A DNA stretch of 64,000 nt from Nitrospira sp. (GTDB lineage: Bacteria; Nitrospirota; Nitrospiria; Nitrospirales; Nitrospiraceae): contig JADLEJ010000043.1 of assembly GCA_020846195.1 (NCBI GenBank), positions 1-64,000 of the forward strand, read 5' to 3'. Below are positions 37,405 to 47,205 of the stretch, piece after piece. The notes beneath the pieces were generated by a model that worked only from the letters and a program-made list of their open reading frames with translations, searched no databases and was not told the origin of the DNA. The first letter of the stretch is position 1, and each line of letters begins with the position of its first letter. The position numbers and the translations under genes are program-made.

Positions 37405-38520
37405 TCATGCTCCAACTCCATCTGACACTTTTCGAAACCACGCGGCAAAGGCCTTCTCTTCGACCGGCTCAATTCGAACTCGCCCAATCGCTTCAGGCCA
37501 TACTCCGACAACCTTCCCTTGCGACACCTTCTTATCATGCTGCATGGCGGACCAGACCTTCGCCCCAGAGCGGCTTGTCAGACAATCGGATAATCCAGCC
37601 GCAAGGACCAATGACCTGATTCGATCAACCGTCTTCGAATCGCAATACCCCTGCTGCCTGGCCAGATCCGCTTCCAACACAAGCCCAATGCCCACGGCTT
37701 CGCCATGAATCAATGAGCGATAACCTCCCAAAGCCTCCAGCGCATGCCCGATGGTATGCCCATAATTCAAAATTCTCCGGCGGTCCGACTCCTGTTCATC
37801 TTCTCCCACTACCTGCGCCTTGATTTCACAAGAGCGTTTCACCACCTGCATCACCGCCCGCGGATCGAGGCTGAGGAGCGCCGGCATGGCCCGCTCGAGA
37901 TACGTAAAAAACTTTCTGTCGGCGATGATGCCGTATTTGATCACTTCGGCAAGGCCAGCGACGAATTCACGCTTCGGAAGCGTGCGCAAGAGCATCGGGT
38001 CGATCCAGACGGCTTTCGGCTGATGGAAGGCGCCGATCAGGTTCTTACCCAATCGATGATCGACACCGGTCTTCCCGCCGACGCTCGAATCTACTTGCGC
38101 CACCAGAGTGGTCGGGACCTGAACGAATGGAATTCCTCGCTGATAAATCGCGGCGGCAAATCCCGTTATATCTCCGACGACTCCTCCGCCTAATGCCACC
38201 AACAACGATTTCCGCTCAAACCGCTCCTTCGCCAGCACATCCAGAATCCTCCCAACGGTCGCGAGCGTTTTATTCTTTTCCCCTGGCGGTAGCACGATCG
38301 GAGTTGCGTAAAACCCTGCTCGCTCGCACTGCGCGAGAACGACATGAAGATAATGTTTGGAGACATGTCGATCCGTCACAATGCCAATGTGCTTGGCCGA
38401 GGTGACGGAAGGGAGCCGCTTCGCAATATCGGCAATTAAACCCGGCTTAATGACGATGTTGTAGCTTCGGGCTTGAAGCGACACCGGCACTCGCTGTTCT
38501 TCTCTACCCATTACTTGCAA
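37405..38520 (-). CDS. aroB: 3-dehydroquinate synthase
   Basis: About 371 aa. It converts DAHP to 3-dehydroquinate with NAD+ and a divalent metal in the shikimate pathway. It shows PPGEKNKTL, GGGVVGDITGFAAAIYQRG, QVPTTLVAQVDSSVGGKTGVD, and the metal-site NYGHTIGHALE and HGEAVGIG. A TTG at 38520 has the better ribosome-site spacing (GGAGAG); the ATG at 38511 is the other option. It follows the pilQ terminator. Confidence 0.96.
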   Translation of the reverse strand: MQVMGREEQRVPVSLQARSYNIVIKPGLIADIAKRLPSVTSAKHIGIVTDRHVSKHYLHVVLAQCERAGFYATPIVLPPGEKNKTLATVGRILDVLAKERFERKSLLVALGGGVVGDITGFAAAIYQRGIPFVQVPTTLVAQVDSSVGGKTGVDHRLGKNLIGAFHQPKAVWIDPMLLRTLPKREFVAGLAEVIKYGIIADRKFFTYLERAMPALLSLDPRAVMQVVKRSCEIKAQVVGEDEQESDRRRILNYGHTIGHALEALGGYRSLIHGEAVGIGLVLEADLARQQGYCDSKTVDRIRSLVLAAGLSDCLTSRSGAKVWSAMQHDKKVSQGKVVGVWPEAIGRVRIEPVEEKAFAAWFRKVSDGVGA

Positions 38521-38717
38521 TGCTCTCCAGAGATGGCCTCACCCCATGAGGCGCACACTATGCCGATCATGAACGGCAGGATGCTCGCCAACGGCACGGT
38601 CGCTGCTGGCAAAATCGCGTGGATGGTAGCACAGCCTCGAAGGAACTAAAAGGTGATGGCCGCCGTCGTTGACCACAGGCGTTTTCCCCGCTGAATCCCA
38701 CAATATATCAGGGGTTC

Positions 38718-38771
38718 AAAAATGATTCGGCCCGTGTCTAGTGCAGAGCCGCACTAAGCACGGGCCGAATC
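38718..38771 (-). terminator. Intrinsic terminator after pilQ
   Basis: A ~20-bp GC-rich stem (GATTCGGCCCGTG...CACGGGCCGAATC) is followed by ATTTTTG on the minus strand, 20 nt after the pilQ stop. Confidence 0.85.
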
Positions 38772-38790
38772 AACTGTCGATGACGTTCGA

Positions 38791-40806
38791 CTATGTCGCG
38801 CGAATGATCGTCGGAGTCATGAATATCAAGAGTTCCTGCTTCGACACACTTTCCGACTTATTCTTAAATAGCCATCCCAAAACAGGAATTCTCGACAAGT
38901 ACGGAACACCCTGCACATTGTTATTCTGGGTATCGACGAATACGCCGCCAATGACCATCGTTTCACCGTCCCGCACAACAACTTGAGTCGTGGCTTCGCG
39001 CCGATCAATACTCGGACCGGCTGGATTGCTTCGCGCACCGACCGCATTTCTGGTTGCGCGAACTTTCATCAAAATCTGCTTCCCGACTTCCTTCGGATCA
39101 CGTGACGTAATTTGCGGCGTCACGTTCAACTCCAGATTGGCGTCGACAAATGTCGTCTGCGTCCCCTGCAGCGAAGTGGTCTGGAATGGGATCGACTCGC
39201 CCTGCGAGATCTTGGCTTCGCGCTTGTCCAACGTAGTGATCTTGGGAGCGGCAATGACCTTGCTTAACCCCAACAACTCTCCAGCTGACAGCCGCAAGTC
39301 CAGGGCAAATCCTGGAGCCAGCTTGCCAAATTGATACCCAATGGCGGGAACCGCAGGCAGTCCGCCAACCTGAGCGGGAAGGTTGACGATAAAGTCTCGG
39401 GGAATAGTCCCCGTCCCACTTGCACCTGCGGCCGTTCCTCCAACTGGAGCAAACGCGCCTGTGGCATTGCCGAAGAAATTGAATTTATTGTTATTAAAGT
39501 CGGCGTTTTGAATGCCCCACTGAATGCCCATCCCACGCGCATAGACGGTGTCCGCCTGAACAATGCGCGCTTCAATCTGAACCTGCGGCACCTGCAGATC
39601 CAATCCGTCGACCAATTGCTTCATGATCGCCAGCTTGCTCTCGGTCTCGCGCACGATCAGCGCATTGCTTCCCGCACTGATATTCATGACGCCACGCGGG
39701 CTCAAATACTGCCGCAGCGCCGTTTGGAGCTCTTGCGCCTGAAGATTCCTGATGTAAAACACGCGGTCGACGAGCTCTTCCGCTTTGGTCTTTGCCTCTT
39801 TTGCGCGAGCCTCTTCGTCTTGCTGCTTCGCAATGTTCGTCAGCGTATCGACCCACACGATTGTTCCCTGACGAATCATCCCCAACCCATTCATCTTGAG
39901 CAGCATATCCAGGGCTTGATCCCAGGGCACACTGACAAGCTTCATGGTGACCTTGGCCTTCACCCCCTCGCCCACCACAATATTAAATCCACTGACCTCA
40001 GCGATGAGACGGAGAATGTTGGTGATATCGGCCTGCTGAAAATCTAAGGAGATCCGGCGTCCAGCAAAGCGAGTCTGCCCGGCAACAAGATCATCCCCTC
40101 GGGAGTCGCTCTCCGGAGTTGCGCTCTCCGCAGCCATTTGAACGGTCCTGACTTTGAACTTCCCTTGAACAAGCCCCATGGCCTGCCCCTTCTTTGCTCG
40201 AATCTCTCTGGGTACCGCCTGGCCAGAATCCGCAACATCGCTCCCGCCTATCCCAACTGAATCGCCAGTACTTTCCGCGGCCGAGGAGACCATGTTCACA
40301 GGAGTAGCGCTGTCCTCCACCGTTCTAGGCTTTAACGAAACGAGAATGTCTTGCCCAACAGGAGTGACCGAAAATGAGGGGCGGCCTCGCAGCTCAAGAA
40401 CAAGGCGAACCTTATCGGCATGATAGCCGACCCGGACTTTCTTAAGCAGCTGATGCTGCCCATAGACAAGGGGTGATTTGAGCGCCGATGATACGGAGAT
40501 GAGGTCGACAACCAGCCGATTATCGTCCAAGAGCTGAGCCGCGGAGAACAACTTCCCGTCGCCCTTCACAAGAACGGCAACCTCGTCTCCTTCCGGGCGG
40601 ACTTCAACTTTAGTCACCATTTGAGCTGGAATAGCAACCGTATCCGGTGCGACAGCCGTCAGATCATGCCCCTTGCCCTCAAGGCTAGCAGCCCGAGGAG
40701 ACAGGGCTTCAGCTTGAATGCCCTGGGCACTCAGCAGAACGCCCATGATACCCAGCCACCATGCCCGGCGAAACGAATTGCCTGCCACTGTCTCTAGTCT
40801 GTTCAT
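38791..40806 (-). CDS. pilQ: Type IV pilus secretin PilQ
   Basis: 671 aa. Signal peptide (1-32), AMIN domain (about 65-155), a linker, a secretin/TonB short domain (GRRISLDFQQADITNILRLIAEVSGFNIVV), N-domains and a C-terminal secretin core (VIAAPKITTLDKREAKISQGESIPF ... MVIGGVFVDTQ ... VPYLSRIPVLGWLFKN). It forms the outer-membrane ring for pilus exit. It is last in pilMNOPQ and overlaps pilP by 4 nt. Confidence 0.96.
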   Translation of the reverse strand: MNRLETVAGNSFRRAWWLGIMGVLLSAQGIQAEALSPRAASLEGKGHDLTAVAPDTVAIPAQMVTKVEVRPEGDEVAVLVKGDGKLFSAAQLLDDNRLVVDLISVSSALKSPLVYGQHQLLKKVRVGYHADKVRLVLELRGRPSFSVTPVGQDILVSLKPRTVEDSATPVNMVSSAAESTGDSVGIGGSDVADSGQAVPREIRAKKGQAMGLVQGKFKVRTVQMAAESATPESDSRGDDLVAGQTRFAGRRISLDFQQADITNILRLIAEVSGFNIVVGEGVKAKVTMKLVSVPWDQALDMLLKMNGLGMIRQGTIVWVDTLTNIAKQQDEEARAKEAKTKAEELVDRVFYIRNLQAQELQTALRQYLSPRGVMNISAGSNALIVRETESKLAIMKQLVDGLDLQVPQVQIEARIVQADTVYARGMGIQWGIQNADFNNNKFNFFGNATGAFAPVGGTAAGASGTGTIPRDFIVNLPAQVGGLPAVPAIGYQFGKLAPGFALDLRLSAGELLGLSKVIAAPKITTLDKREAKISQGESIPFQTTSLQGTQTTFVDANLELNVTPQITSRDPKEVGKQILMKVRATRNAVGARSNPAGPSIDRREATTQVVVRDGETMVIGGVFVDTQNNNVQGVPYLSRIPVLGWLFKNKSESVSKQELLIFMTPTIIRAT

Positions 40807-41435
40807 TCTGCGCCCTCTTTCGGGTGAAGAAGCTTCACGTATTCCCGCTCCTGTTTTTTCCCATAGACATCAGTAAACCGTTCTTGCACGATAATTCCTC
40901 GCTCCGTAATCGCGCTCACGACACCATTATTCTGTCCCAGACGGGTCCCTCGCCTAACAGCATATCCATACCCCTCAGGAGTTTGAACCATTGCCGTATA
41001 CCCGTACGCCCCCCACACAATGGCGATCAAATTCAACTCCGTTAAGTTGACTCGTTGAAGTGGAGGAAGGTTGACATCCAGCTTTCCCGGTTCAAGTTGC
41101 TGCACAACCGGCGCAAACGGATCTCGGCGGCCTGATGGGTCATATCCAAATCCGCTCCCCGTATCGGAAAACGAAGATGACGGTGGGAGCGGTGCTCCTC
41201 CATCGCCAGACGGATTTGCCATCAACATTGGGGCGACAGCCTGCGGTTGAACTTCTGGAGTGGCGGGCAACTTAATCGAATCTTGCCGTAATGGGCTGAT
41301 TTGATTCGGTGGGGCCAAGGTTCCGGCGCCAACCTCCGCGCCTGCAACGACAAATAACAGTATTCCAGCAAGAGCAGAGGCACACACTGAATACCTGCCT
41401 CCACAAGCAATCCGGTCCACACTAGACATTTGCAT
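40803..41435 (-). CDS. pilP: Type IV pilus assembly protein PilP
   Basis: 210 aa. N-terminal hydrophobic segment, a Pro/Ser-rich linker, then the PilP fold with DPSGRRDPFAPVV and LTELNLIAIVWGAYGYTAMVQTPEGYGYAVRRGTRLGQNNG. It links the inner-membrane PilNO complex to PilQ. Unlike many PilP proteins it shows no obvious lipobox Cys after the hydrophobic segment. Confidence 0.92.
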   Translation of the reverse strand: MQMSSVDRIACGGRYSVCASALAGILLFVVAGAEVGAGTLAPPNQISPLRQDSIKLPATPEVQPQAVAPMLMANPSGDGGAPLPPSSSFSDTGSGFGYDPSGRRDPFAPVVQQLEPGKLDVNLPPLQRVNLTELNLIAIVWGAYGYTAMVQTPEGYGYAVRRGTRLGQNNGVVSAITERGIIVQERFTDVYGKKQEREYVKLLHPKEGAE

Positions 41436-41447
41436 AGCTCCTCAACC

Positions 41448-42089
41448 CTATTTACCGACCGGAGCTGGCTTTCCAGCATTTTCCACAGAAGTCGCGGCGG
41501 CCTGCTTTTCAGGAGGAGCCGCGTACGCCACAAGGTCAAATTGCGCCTGAGACACGATTCGTCCCTGCTCCATCTTTGGAGCTCCCATCTTGAGACCGGA
41601 AACCGTGATAATTCTCGGCAACCGATTGATACGATCGAAAAAGAGCGCCGTCGTATGATACGCTCCGCTGGCTTCAACAGCGACAGGCATCTTCACGAAA
41701 AGTTTCGACGCGTCTTCGGTCTGAGATCCCGGCCGCCACAACCTAATATCCAACCCCAGACGAACCCCGAGATCGGACACTTGCTTCAGCAACATCACCG
41801 CTTCTTCTTCCGGAGGCAGTCGTTCTTTTTTCTTTGCCAATTCGATTTCAAGCTGTTTATTGGCAGCCAACAGTTCGTCCAGATGCTTGGCCTTGATCGT
41901 GAGAGTCTGGATTTCTCCATCCAACCGTACATTGTCCGCTTGAAGCATATCGATCGACGCAGATTTTGGCTCAGCAATATAGAAGTAAAACCCAGCCAGC
42001 AACACCCCCACCAGCAAGCCAAGCAGGGCCAGCTTCTGCGGAGCAGGGATACTGCGAAGCGTTTCTAGATTGATCGAAGGCAACGCCAT
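41448..42089 (-). CDS. pilO: Type IV pilus assembly protein PilO
   Basis: 213 aa. One N-terminal membrane helix (LALLGLLVGVLLAGFYFYIA), a coiled coil (about 45-95) and a ferredoxin-like C-terminal domain. It forms the PilN-PilO alignment complex. It is 2 nt from pilN in the canonical order. Confidence 0.92.
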   Translation of the reverse strand: MALPSINLETLRSIPAPQKLALLGLLVGVLLAGFYFYIAEPKSASIDMLQADNVRLDGEIQTLTIKAKHLDELLAANKQLEIELAKKKERLPPEEEAVMLLKQVSDLGVRLGLDIRLWRPGSQTEDASKLFVKMPVAVEASGAYHTTALFFDRINRLPRIITVSGLKMGAPKMEQGRIVSQAQFDLVAYAAPPEKQAAATSVENAGKPAPVGK

Positions 42090-42091
42090 GC

Positions 42092-42643
42092 TCAGCCTTT
42101 CAGTCGAAATGCCAATTTAAACTGGTAAATATTAATCTTATTCTCTACGGTAGCCTTACTTTCCTGAAGATTGATATTGGCGAAGAAATCGGTCCGGCGC
42201 AAATTATTGACGAACTCAACCACCTCGTCATTCGTCAAGGCCTTCCCTTCCACCTCTACATTTTCAGCGGATAACTTTAAATTAGTGAGCCAAACTTTCA
42301 AGGGCTCAATGCTTTGACTGACAAAATCTAAAACTTTGACAGGTCCAACCCGCGCCGCCTCAAGCTGATCGATCACACGATTCTTATCCTCTAACAACTT
42401 CTTCTTTTGCTCAAAGTCCTGCACCTGCTTCACTTGTTCCTTGAGCTGCGCGACTTGCCTCTCTTTAGCTAGCTTCTCCTCTTGATGGGCTTCGATTGCT
42501 TCATCGAGGGAAGAAGAGTACCACCAACATCCCGCGATCGTGATCAAGAGCACACCGACACCCAGTAGAGCCTGCGCCCGAACATCGTACTGCGGCTTGG
42601 CCGTGCGCCCTTTAGGCCCAGGAAGTAGATTAATGCGAATCAT
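42092..42643 (-). CDS. pilN: Type IV pilus assembly protein PilN
   Basis: 183 aa beginning MIRINLLPG, the short cytoplasmic motif that binds PilM. A membrane helix (about 25-45), coiled coil and C-terminal domain follow. The start overlaps the pilM stop by 4 nt. Confidence 0.94.
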   Translation of the reverse strand: MIRINLLPGPKGRTAKPQYDVRAQALLGVGVLLITIAGCWWYSSSLDEAIEAHQEEKLAKERQVAQLKEQVKQVQDFEQKKKLLEDKNRVIDQLEAARVGPVKVLDFVSQSIEPLKVWLTNLKLSAENVEVEGKALTNDEVVEFVNNLRRTDFFANINLQESKATVENKINIYQFKLAFRLKG

Positions 42644-43746
42644 CGGTCCCCCACGGATCTCAAAGCCAGCCCCACTGCAACAGAGGCCAGCGGCGCCATC
42701 TCAGCGAGAGCATCTTGATCAAAGTCACTTCCCGATGTATCGATTTCACTAAATGGATTGGCAACTTCGACTGGCGTTTGCATGCGATCACCTAACTGCT
42801 GCACAAGCCCACTGACACGCGCAACTCCACCACACACTAAAACGCGATCCAGCCCCACATTTGAAGCCGATGTCTTAAAGTAATCGACCGTCCGGGCAAT
42901 CTCTGAGGCCATCTCTCCATTGACACTGTCAATCACACTGTCGATAGAGCCCGACGCATCCTTCCCGCTTCGCTCGCCTTTCTTAGTCTCTTCAGCTTCC
43001 TCGTAGGACAAGCCCATTTCCCTCTGGATCGCTTCAGTGTAACGATTGCCTCCCAACGGGATATCTCTGGTGAATAAGGATACGCCGCCGCGAATGATAT
43101 TGACGTTCATCACGCTGGCTCCCAAATTCACTAGCGCGGTCGTCTCGTCTTGCGCCAAGGGATAGTTAATCGCGTGCATATTTTCAATCGCAAACGCATC
43201 GACGTCCATCACCATCGGCGTCAATCCGGCGCCTTTAACCAACTCGGTCAGCTCGTTGATCTTGTCTTTCTTTGCCGCCACGAGAATCACGGACATCTCC
43301 CCGGAATCCTCATCTGATGGATCGGCCGGAAGCACATGAAAATCGATGTTCACTTCATTAATATCGAACGGAATATATTGTTCCGCGGCCAATTTCACTT
43401 GCCCTTCCAGCTCCTCATCGGGCATGGGCGGCAAATTGATCTTCTTCACAATGACGGCATGCCCCGATATGGACACCGCAACCTGCTTGTTCTTGACGTT
43501 CGATTCCTCAAACAACTCACGAATCGCCGAAACAACCCGTCCTTCGTCCATGACCGTTCCATCCACGATCACTTCTGGCTCCAATGGCTTCATGCCGAAT
43601 TTCTGGAGGTAGTATCGCCCCTTGCTTTCCCTCAACTGCACCAACTTGATTGCGCTCGACCCAATATCAAGCCCAACAAGCTGACGCTTAGGAGTCAGTA
43701 AAGAGACAATGTCGGTTTCAAACATGTTTTTAAATGTGCTTAGCAT
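42640..43746 (-). CDS. pilM: Type IV pilus assembly ATPase-like protein PilM
   Basis: 368 aa. An actin-like fold with LVGLDIGSSAIKLVQL near the N-terminus, LVNLGASVMNVNI and VLVCGGVARVSGL. This cytoplasmic protein binds PilN and connects the pilus machine. A GTG at 43755 is an alternative start 9 nt upstream. It is the first canonical gene of pilMNOPQ. Confidence 0.95.
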   Translation of the reverse strand: MLSTFKNMFETDIVSLLTPKRQLVGLDIGSSAIKLVQLRESKGRYYLQKFGMKPLEPEVIVDGTVMDEGRVVSAIRELFEESNVKNKQVAVSISGHAVIVKKINLPPMPDEELEGQVKLAAEQYIPFDINEVNIDFHVLPADPSDEDSGEMSVILVAAKKDKINELTELVKGAGLTPMVMDVDAFAIENMHAINYPLAQDETTALVNLGASVMNVNIIRGGVSLFTRDIPLGGNRYTEAIQREMGLSYEEAEETKKGERSGKDASGSIDSVIDSVNGEMASEIARTVDYFKTSASNVGLDRVLVCGGVARVSGLVQQLGDRMQTPVEVANPFSEIDTSGSDFDQDALAEMAPLASVAVGLALRSVGDR

Positions 43747-43789
43747 ATCCCTCACCCGCTACTCTACATGACAAGCTTTTCAGCGCGAA

Positions 43790-43957
43790 TCATTTTCTAA
43801 ATTTCAGCCGCAGTCTCTTGCATATACAGTCGCCATTTCGCGGGAACCAGCAATCAACTTTCCACACTCCCATCGAACCTTCATGAAATGGACACATCGA
43901 ACAAGTCGCACACCTGATTCGTGGCTGCACCCAGCTATCATGCGAATCGCATTTCAT
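43790..43957 (-). CDS. Possible small Cys-rich protein ahead of pilM
   Basis: 55 codons starting MKCDSHDS, with seven cysteines including CATCSMC and a later CICK, and several Trp. It begins about 46 nt after the predicted start of the pil transcript and ends 43 nt before pilM. The ribosome site is weak (GAAGAA). The cysteine spacing resembles a metal-binding or Fe-S peptide, but no family is recognised and chance is possible. Confidence 0.3.
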   Translation of the reverse strand: MKCDSHDSWVQPRIRCATCSMCPFHEGSMGVWKVDCWFPRNGDCICKRLRLKFRK

Positions 43958-44009
43958 TTCTTCACGTGAAAGACGCCCGAGGGAAGTTAGATCCTGCGAA
44001 GACAAGGTA

Positions 44010-44037
44010 AGTATAGTCAATATGCCAAACCTGTCAA
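44010..44037 (-). promoter_or_regulatory. Sigma-70 promoter of the pilMNOPQ operon
   Basis: TTGACA, a 16-base spacer and TATACT on the minus strand, near-consensus at both boxes. The transcript would start near 44003, about 260 nt before pilM. The intergenic DNA between 43747 and 44092 otherwise holds only the possible small ORF. Confidence 0.7.
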
Positions 44038-44092
44038 GCAACGAGACCGAATTGACCGGAAGCAGTTCGAGTCACAACGCTCAGAATCTTAC

Positions 44093-44959
44093 TTAGGACT
44101 TCTGCAGGTCTCGATGCTTAAGAATTACGTCGTGACCGATGGCGCCAAGACTCTCTCGAAGCCGGCCGGCAATCGCCACCGATCGATGACGCCCGCCTGT
44201 GCATCCAATCGCAATCGTAAGGTAGCTGCGCTGTTCACGCTCATAGAGTGGGATCAAGAACTTCAGCATGTTCTCCAACTGCGAGAGAAGAGCAATGGCA
44301 TCAGGATCGGACAACACAAAGGCGCGGACGCGAGGATCGTCCCCAGGAAGGAGCTTGAGGTCAGGAACGAAAAATGGATTTTTCAAAAACCGAACATCGA
44401 ATAGTAAGTCGATATCGTAGGGAACACCGAACTTATACCCAAAAGTCAGCAAGGTCACCGTCAAACGCCGTGTAGCCGGGCCGCGAGAGAACTCCTTCGT
44501 CAACACGTCTCGAAGCTCATGCACGGTCAAATCGGATGTATCGATAATCCGATCGGCATGGCGGCGCAACTCCGCAACCCGCTCCTTCTCAAACCGAACC
44601 CCCTCTAAAACTGGCAAGTGGGGCAAGAGCGGATGCGGGCGGCGCGACTCGGAAAATCGCCTGACCAGCACTTCATCCCGAGCTTCCAGAAACAGCAGGT
44701 GAATCGCATATCCAAGGGCTCTCACCCGCTCAAGCGTCCCCACCAAATCCGCGAAAAAGACTCGCTCGCGAACATCGACCCCGAGCGCGACGTTCGAGAT
44801 CTCTCCGCCTTGCTGGTTGCACAATTCCACGAACGTTGGGATTAACGCAGGAGGGAGATTGTCAATGCAGAAATAGCCGGCATCTTCGAACGCCTTCAAT
44901 GCGTGCGACTTGCCGGACCCTGAAAGTCCACTGACGATAACCAGATTGAGCTGAGCCAT
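44093..44959 (-). CDS. rapZ: RNase adapter / nucleotide-binding protein RapZ
   Basis: 288 aa. P-loop GLSGSGKSHALKAFEDAGYFCIDNLPP and the C-terminal GCTGGRHRSVAIAGRL motif, both diagnostic. In enterobacteria RapZ directs RNase E to GlmZ sRNA to control amino-sugar synthesis; the role in Nitrospirota is unknown. It follows rpoN and hpf, a widespread gene order. Confidence 0.95.
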   Translation of the reverse strand: MAQLNLVIVSGLSGSGKSHALKAFEDAGYFCIDNLPPALIPTFVELCNQQGGEISNVALGVDVRERVFFADLVGTLERVRALGYAIHLLFLEARDEVLVRRFSESRRPHPLLPHLPVLEGVRFEKERVAELRRHADRIIDTSDLTVHELRDVLTKEFSRGPATRRLTVTLLTFGYKFGVPYDIDLLFDVRFLKNPFFVPDLKLLPGDDPRVRAFVLSDPDAIALLSQLENMLKFLIPLYEREQRSYLTIAIGCTGGRHRSVAIAGRLRESLGAIGHDVILKHRDLQKS

Positions 44960-45060
44960 ACGTCCTTATCGAGAACCGCATCCCAGGCTATGCGGAGAAC
45001 CTCACTACCGTTCCAACAAAAGTCGGAACGGGTCTCTGACCTGTTCTCGGTTGTAGCCGC

Positions 45061-45624
45061 TCAGATATCCGACCCAGGAAACGAATGGCCTCGCCGACCT
45101 TCTGCAAACGGCTCAATGACAAGCACCCGTCCAGTAGTAGCCCGCTGAAGCACATGAAGATTTCCCGTCTCACTATGCGCGAACAGCAGAAACGCCTCGC
45201 TGTGGGCATCAAACCGGTCATGCGCTTCTACAAGAGACAACACCGGCACCGCTCGACGCTCCACTTTGAAAGAAGGCTCCTTGGCCAGCTCGGCAGCCAG
45301 CGACCGCACAGACTTCGCGCGCGTGCCTTTCGCAGGCTTATGGCTGACCACTCGGTCTTTGAGCTTCCTCAGTTGCCCATCGATACGATCCACTAACGCA
45401 TCGATCGTCGCATACATTTCTCGCGTCGAAGTTTTCGATTGCACACGCTTTCCATGGACAACACACACGGCTTCCGCTTTATGCTGGAGTTTCTCGACGC
45501 TCAAAACAACCTGAACAATCCCCACTTTCAAGTCATACCGGTCGAGCCGGTCGAACCGCGTCTCAAGATACCGGCGAAGGGCAGATGTCACGTCCATGTG
45601 GCGGCCAGTAATTTGCAGCTTCAT
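45061..45624 (-). CDS. hpf: Ribosome hibernation promoting factor
   Basis: 187 aa from the ATG at 45624 (AAGGAGG upstream). The S30AE domain (MKLQITGRHMDVTSALRRYLETRF...) occupies 1-100. After a basic linker, the C-terminal ~55 residues (LSLVEAHDRFDAHSEAFLLFAHSETGNLHVLQR...VLVIEP) resemble the dimerisation domain of long HPF, so 100S ribosome formation is expected. Confidence 0.92.
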   Translation of the reverse strand: MKLQITGRHMDVTSALRRYLETRFDRLDRYDLKVGIVQVVLSVEKLQHKAEAVCVVHGKRVQSKTSTREMYATIDALVDRIDGQLRKLKDRVVSHKPAKGTRAKSVRSLAAELAKEPSFKVERRAVPVLSLVEAHDRFDAHSEAFLLFAHSETGNLHVLQRATTGRVLVIEPFAEGRRGHSFPGSDI

Positions 45625-45678
45625 GCAACACACCTCCTTACATAACCCATCTCTGGGCCAGACTCAGCAGTCTGCAGA

Positions 45679-47187
45679 CTAAAAATGGCGTTTCCGCTGG
45701 CTAGCGGAGGGAATATTGTCCTCCGCACGATACTTTGCCACGGTACGGCGCGCGATTAACACTTGCTGAAGTTTCAACCGTGCCGCAATCTCCTCATCTT
45801 TCAGCGGACGCTGCGTATCCTCTTCAGCGATCATTTTCCGAATCATTTCTCGAACCGACACCGACGACATCATGTCGGACGGTTGATCCGCCCGCTGAAG
45901 TCCCGCATTGAAGAAGAACTTCAATTCAAGCATCCCTTGCGGGCAATACATGTACTTATTGGCGGTGACACGACTGATCGTCGATTCGTGCATCCCGATA
46001 TCTTCCGCCACCTGTTTGAGCACCAACGGCTTCAGATGTTCGACTCCATGCTCAAAAAACTGCTCCTGAAACTTCACAATACTCGTCACCACTTTAACGA
46101 TCGTCTTATTTCGTTGATCGATACTCCGAATCACCCACTGCGCAGCTCTGAGCTTTTCATCGAGGTACGACTTGGTTTCAGCCGTCCCGCTATCTCCCGC
46201 CGTGATGAGCTGCTTGTAATACGGACTGATCCGCATGCGAGGCAGGCCATCGTCATTCAGCAACACGACCCACTCTCCCTCGTTTTTGACGACGAACACA
46301 TCCGGGACAATCACGTAATTCTGGGTGTTCGAGAACGGGCGGCCTGGTTTGGGCTCGAGATCTCCGATCAACTTTGTCGCTTCGAAGACTTCTTCGACCG
46401 TCACATTCAGCGTCTTGGCGATTTTGGCATACTGTTTCTTTTCAAGATCCTTCAGGTGATGCAGAATAATACTTTCAACGACAGCCCCCTTGAGCGCACC
46501 AGGCCTTGCACCAAGCGATCTCGTCGAGCTCTTGCCCAGATGGCCGAGCTGAAGCAGCAGACACTCCGGCAAATCGCGCGCCCCGACACCAGTCGGATCG
46601 AAGGTCTGAATATCTGCGAGCACGGACTCTGCCTCGGCTTCAGAATACTCCGTCCCCATGATGACTTCCGCTAGAGAGATCCGCAAATATCCATCGTCGT
46701 CTAGGTTTCCAATGAGCAGCCGCCCGATGGTTTTCTGCCGATCCGAAAGACCCGAAAGCGACAACTGCCAGAGCAGATGCTCTTCCAATGACGTCGCCTT
46801 GGCCACGGTCTGCTCGTAGGAGGGAAACTCATCTTGAGAAGAAGAAGGATATTCTGAATCTCCGGCTCGGCGGTCCGAGCCAAAGTATTCCTCCCATCCA
46901 GAGGCTGAAAATTCCTCTGGGGATCCTCGCTCCTCCGGCGTGCCCGCCTCTTCTGCGTTATCTTGCGTAGCCGTCGTGGTGGCGTCTTCCGGTTTTCCTT
47001 CCGCCGCCGCCGCTTCAGCTTCCTCAACTTCAGCCTGCACTTCGTCGAGAAGCGGATTTTCGAGCAGATGCTGGGTCAAGCTTTGCTGCAATTCAAGCCG
47101 AGAGAGCTGCAACAGCTTAATCGCCTGCTGCAACTGCGGCGTCATGATCAGCTTCTGGCTCAGCCTCAAGTCGAGACGAAGTTTCAT
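45679..47187 (-). CDS. rpoN: RNA polymerase sigma-54 factor
   Basis: 502 aa. An N-terminal glutamine-rich region I (LRLSQKLIMTPQLQQAIKLLQLSRLELQQ) contacts activators, an acidic region II follows, and the C-terminal RpoN box ARRTVAKYR recognises -24. It recognises -24/-12 promoters and requires activators such as the 1097-2653 protein. It is 18 nt downstream of lptB. Confidence 0.97.
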   Translation of the reverse strand: MKLRLDLRLSQKLIMTPQLQQAIKLLQLSRLELQQSLTQHLLENPLLDEVQAEVEEAEAAAAEGKPEDATTTATQDNAEEAGTPEERGSPEEFSASGWEEYFGSDRRAGDSEYPSSSQDEFPSYEQTVAKATSLEEHLLWQLSLSGLSDRQKTIGRLLIGNLDDDGYLRISLAEVIMGTEYSEAEAESVLADIQTFDPTGVGARDLPECLLLQLGHLGKSSTRSLGARPGALKGAVVESIILHHLKDLEKKQYAKIAKTLNVTVEEVFEATKLIGDLEPKPGRPFSNTQNYVIVPDVFVVKNEGEWVVLLNDDGLPRMRISPYYKQLITAGDSGTAETKSYLDEKLRAAQWVIRSIDQRNKTIVKVVTSIVKFQEQFFEHGVEHLKPLVLKQVAEDIGMHESTISRVTANKYMYCPQGMLELKFFFNAGLQRADQPSDMMSSVSVREMIRKMIAEEDTQRPLKDEEIAARLKLQQVLIARRTVAKYRAEDNIPSASQRKRHF

Positions 47188-47205
47188 AACTAGATAACCA
47201 ACCCT

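Noticed and set aside
45008-45031. CCGTTCC/GGAACGG stem between hpf and rapZ as a terminator
   Set aside because: Only seven pairs and no U-run on the transcribed strand; not supported as a terminator.
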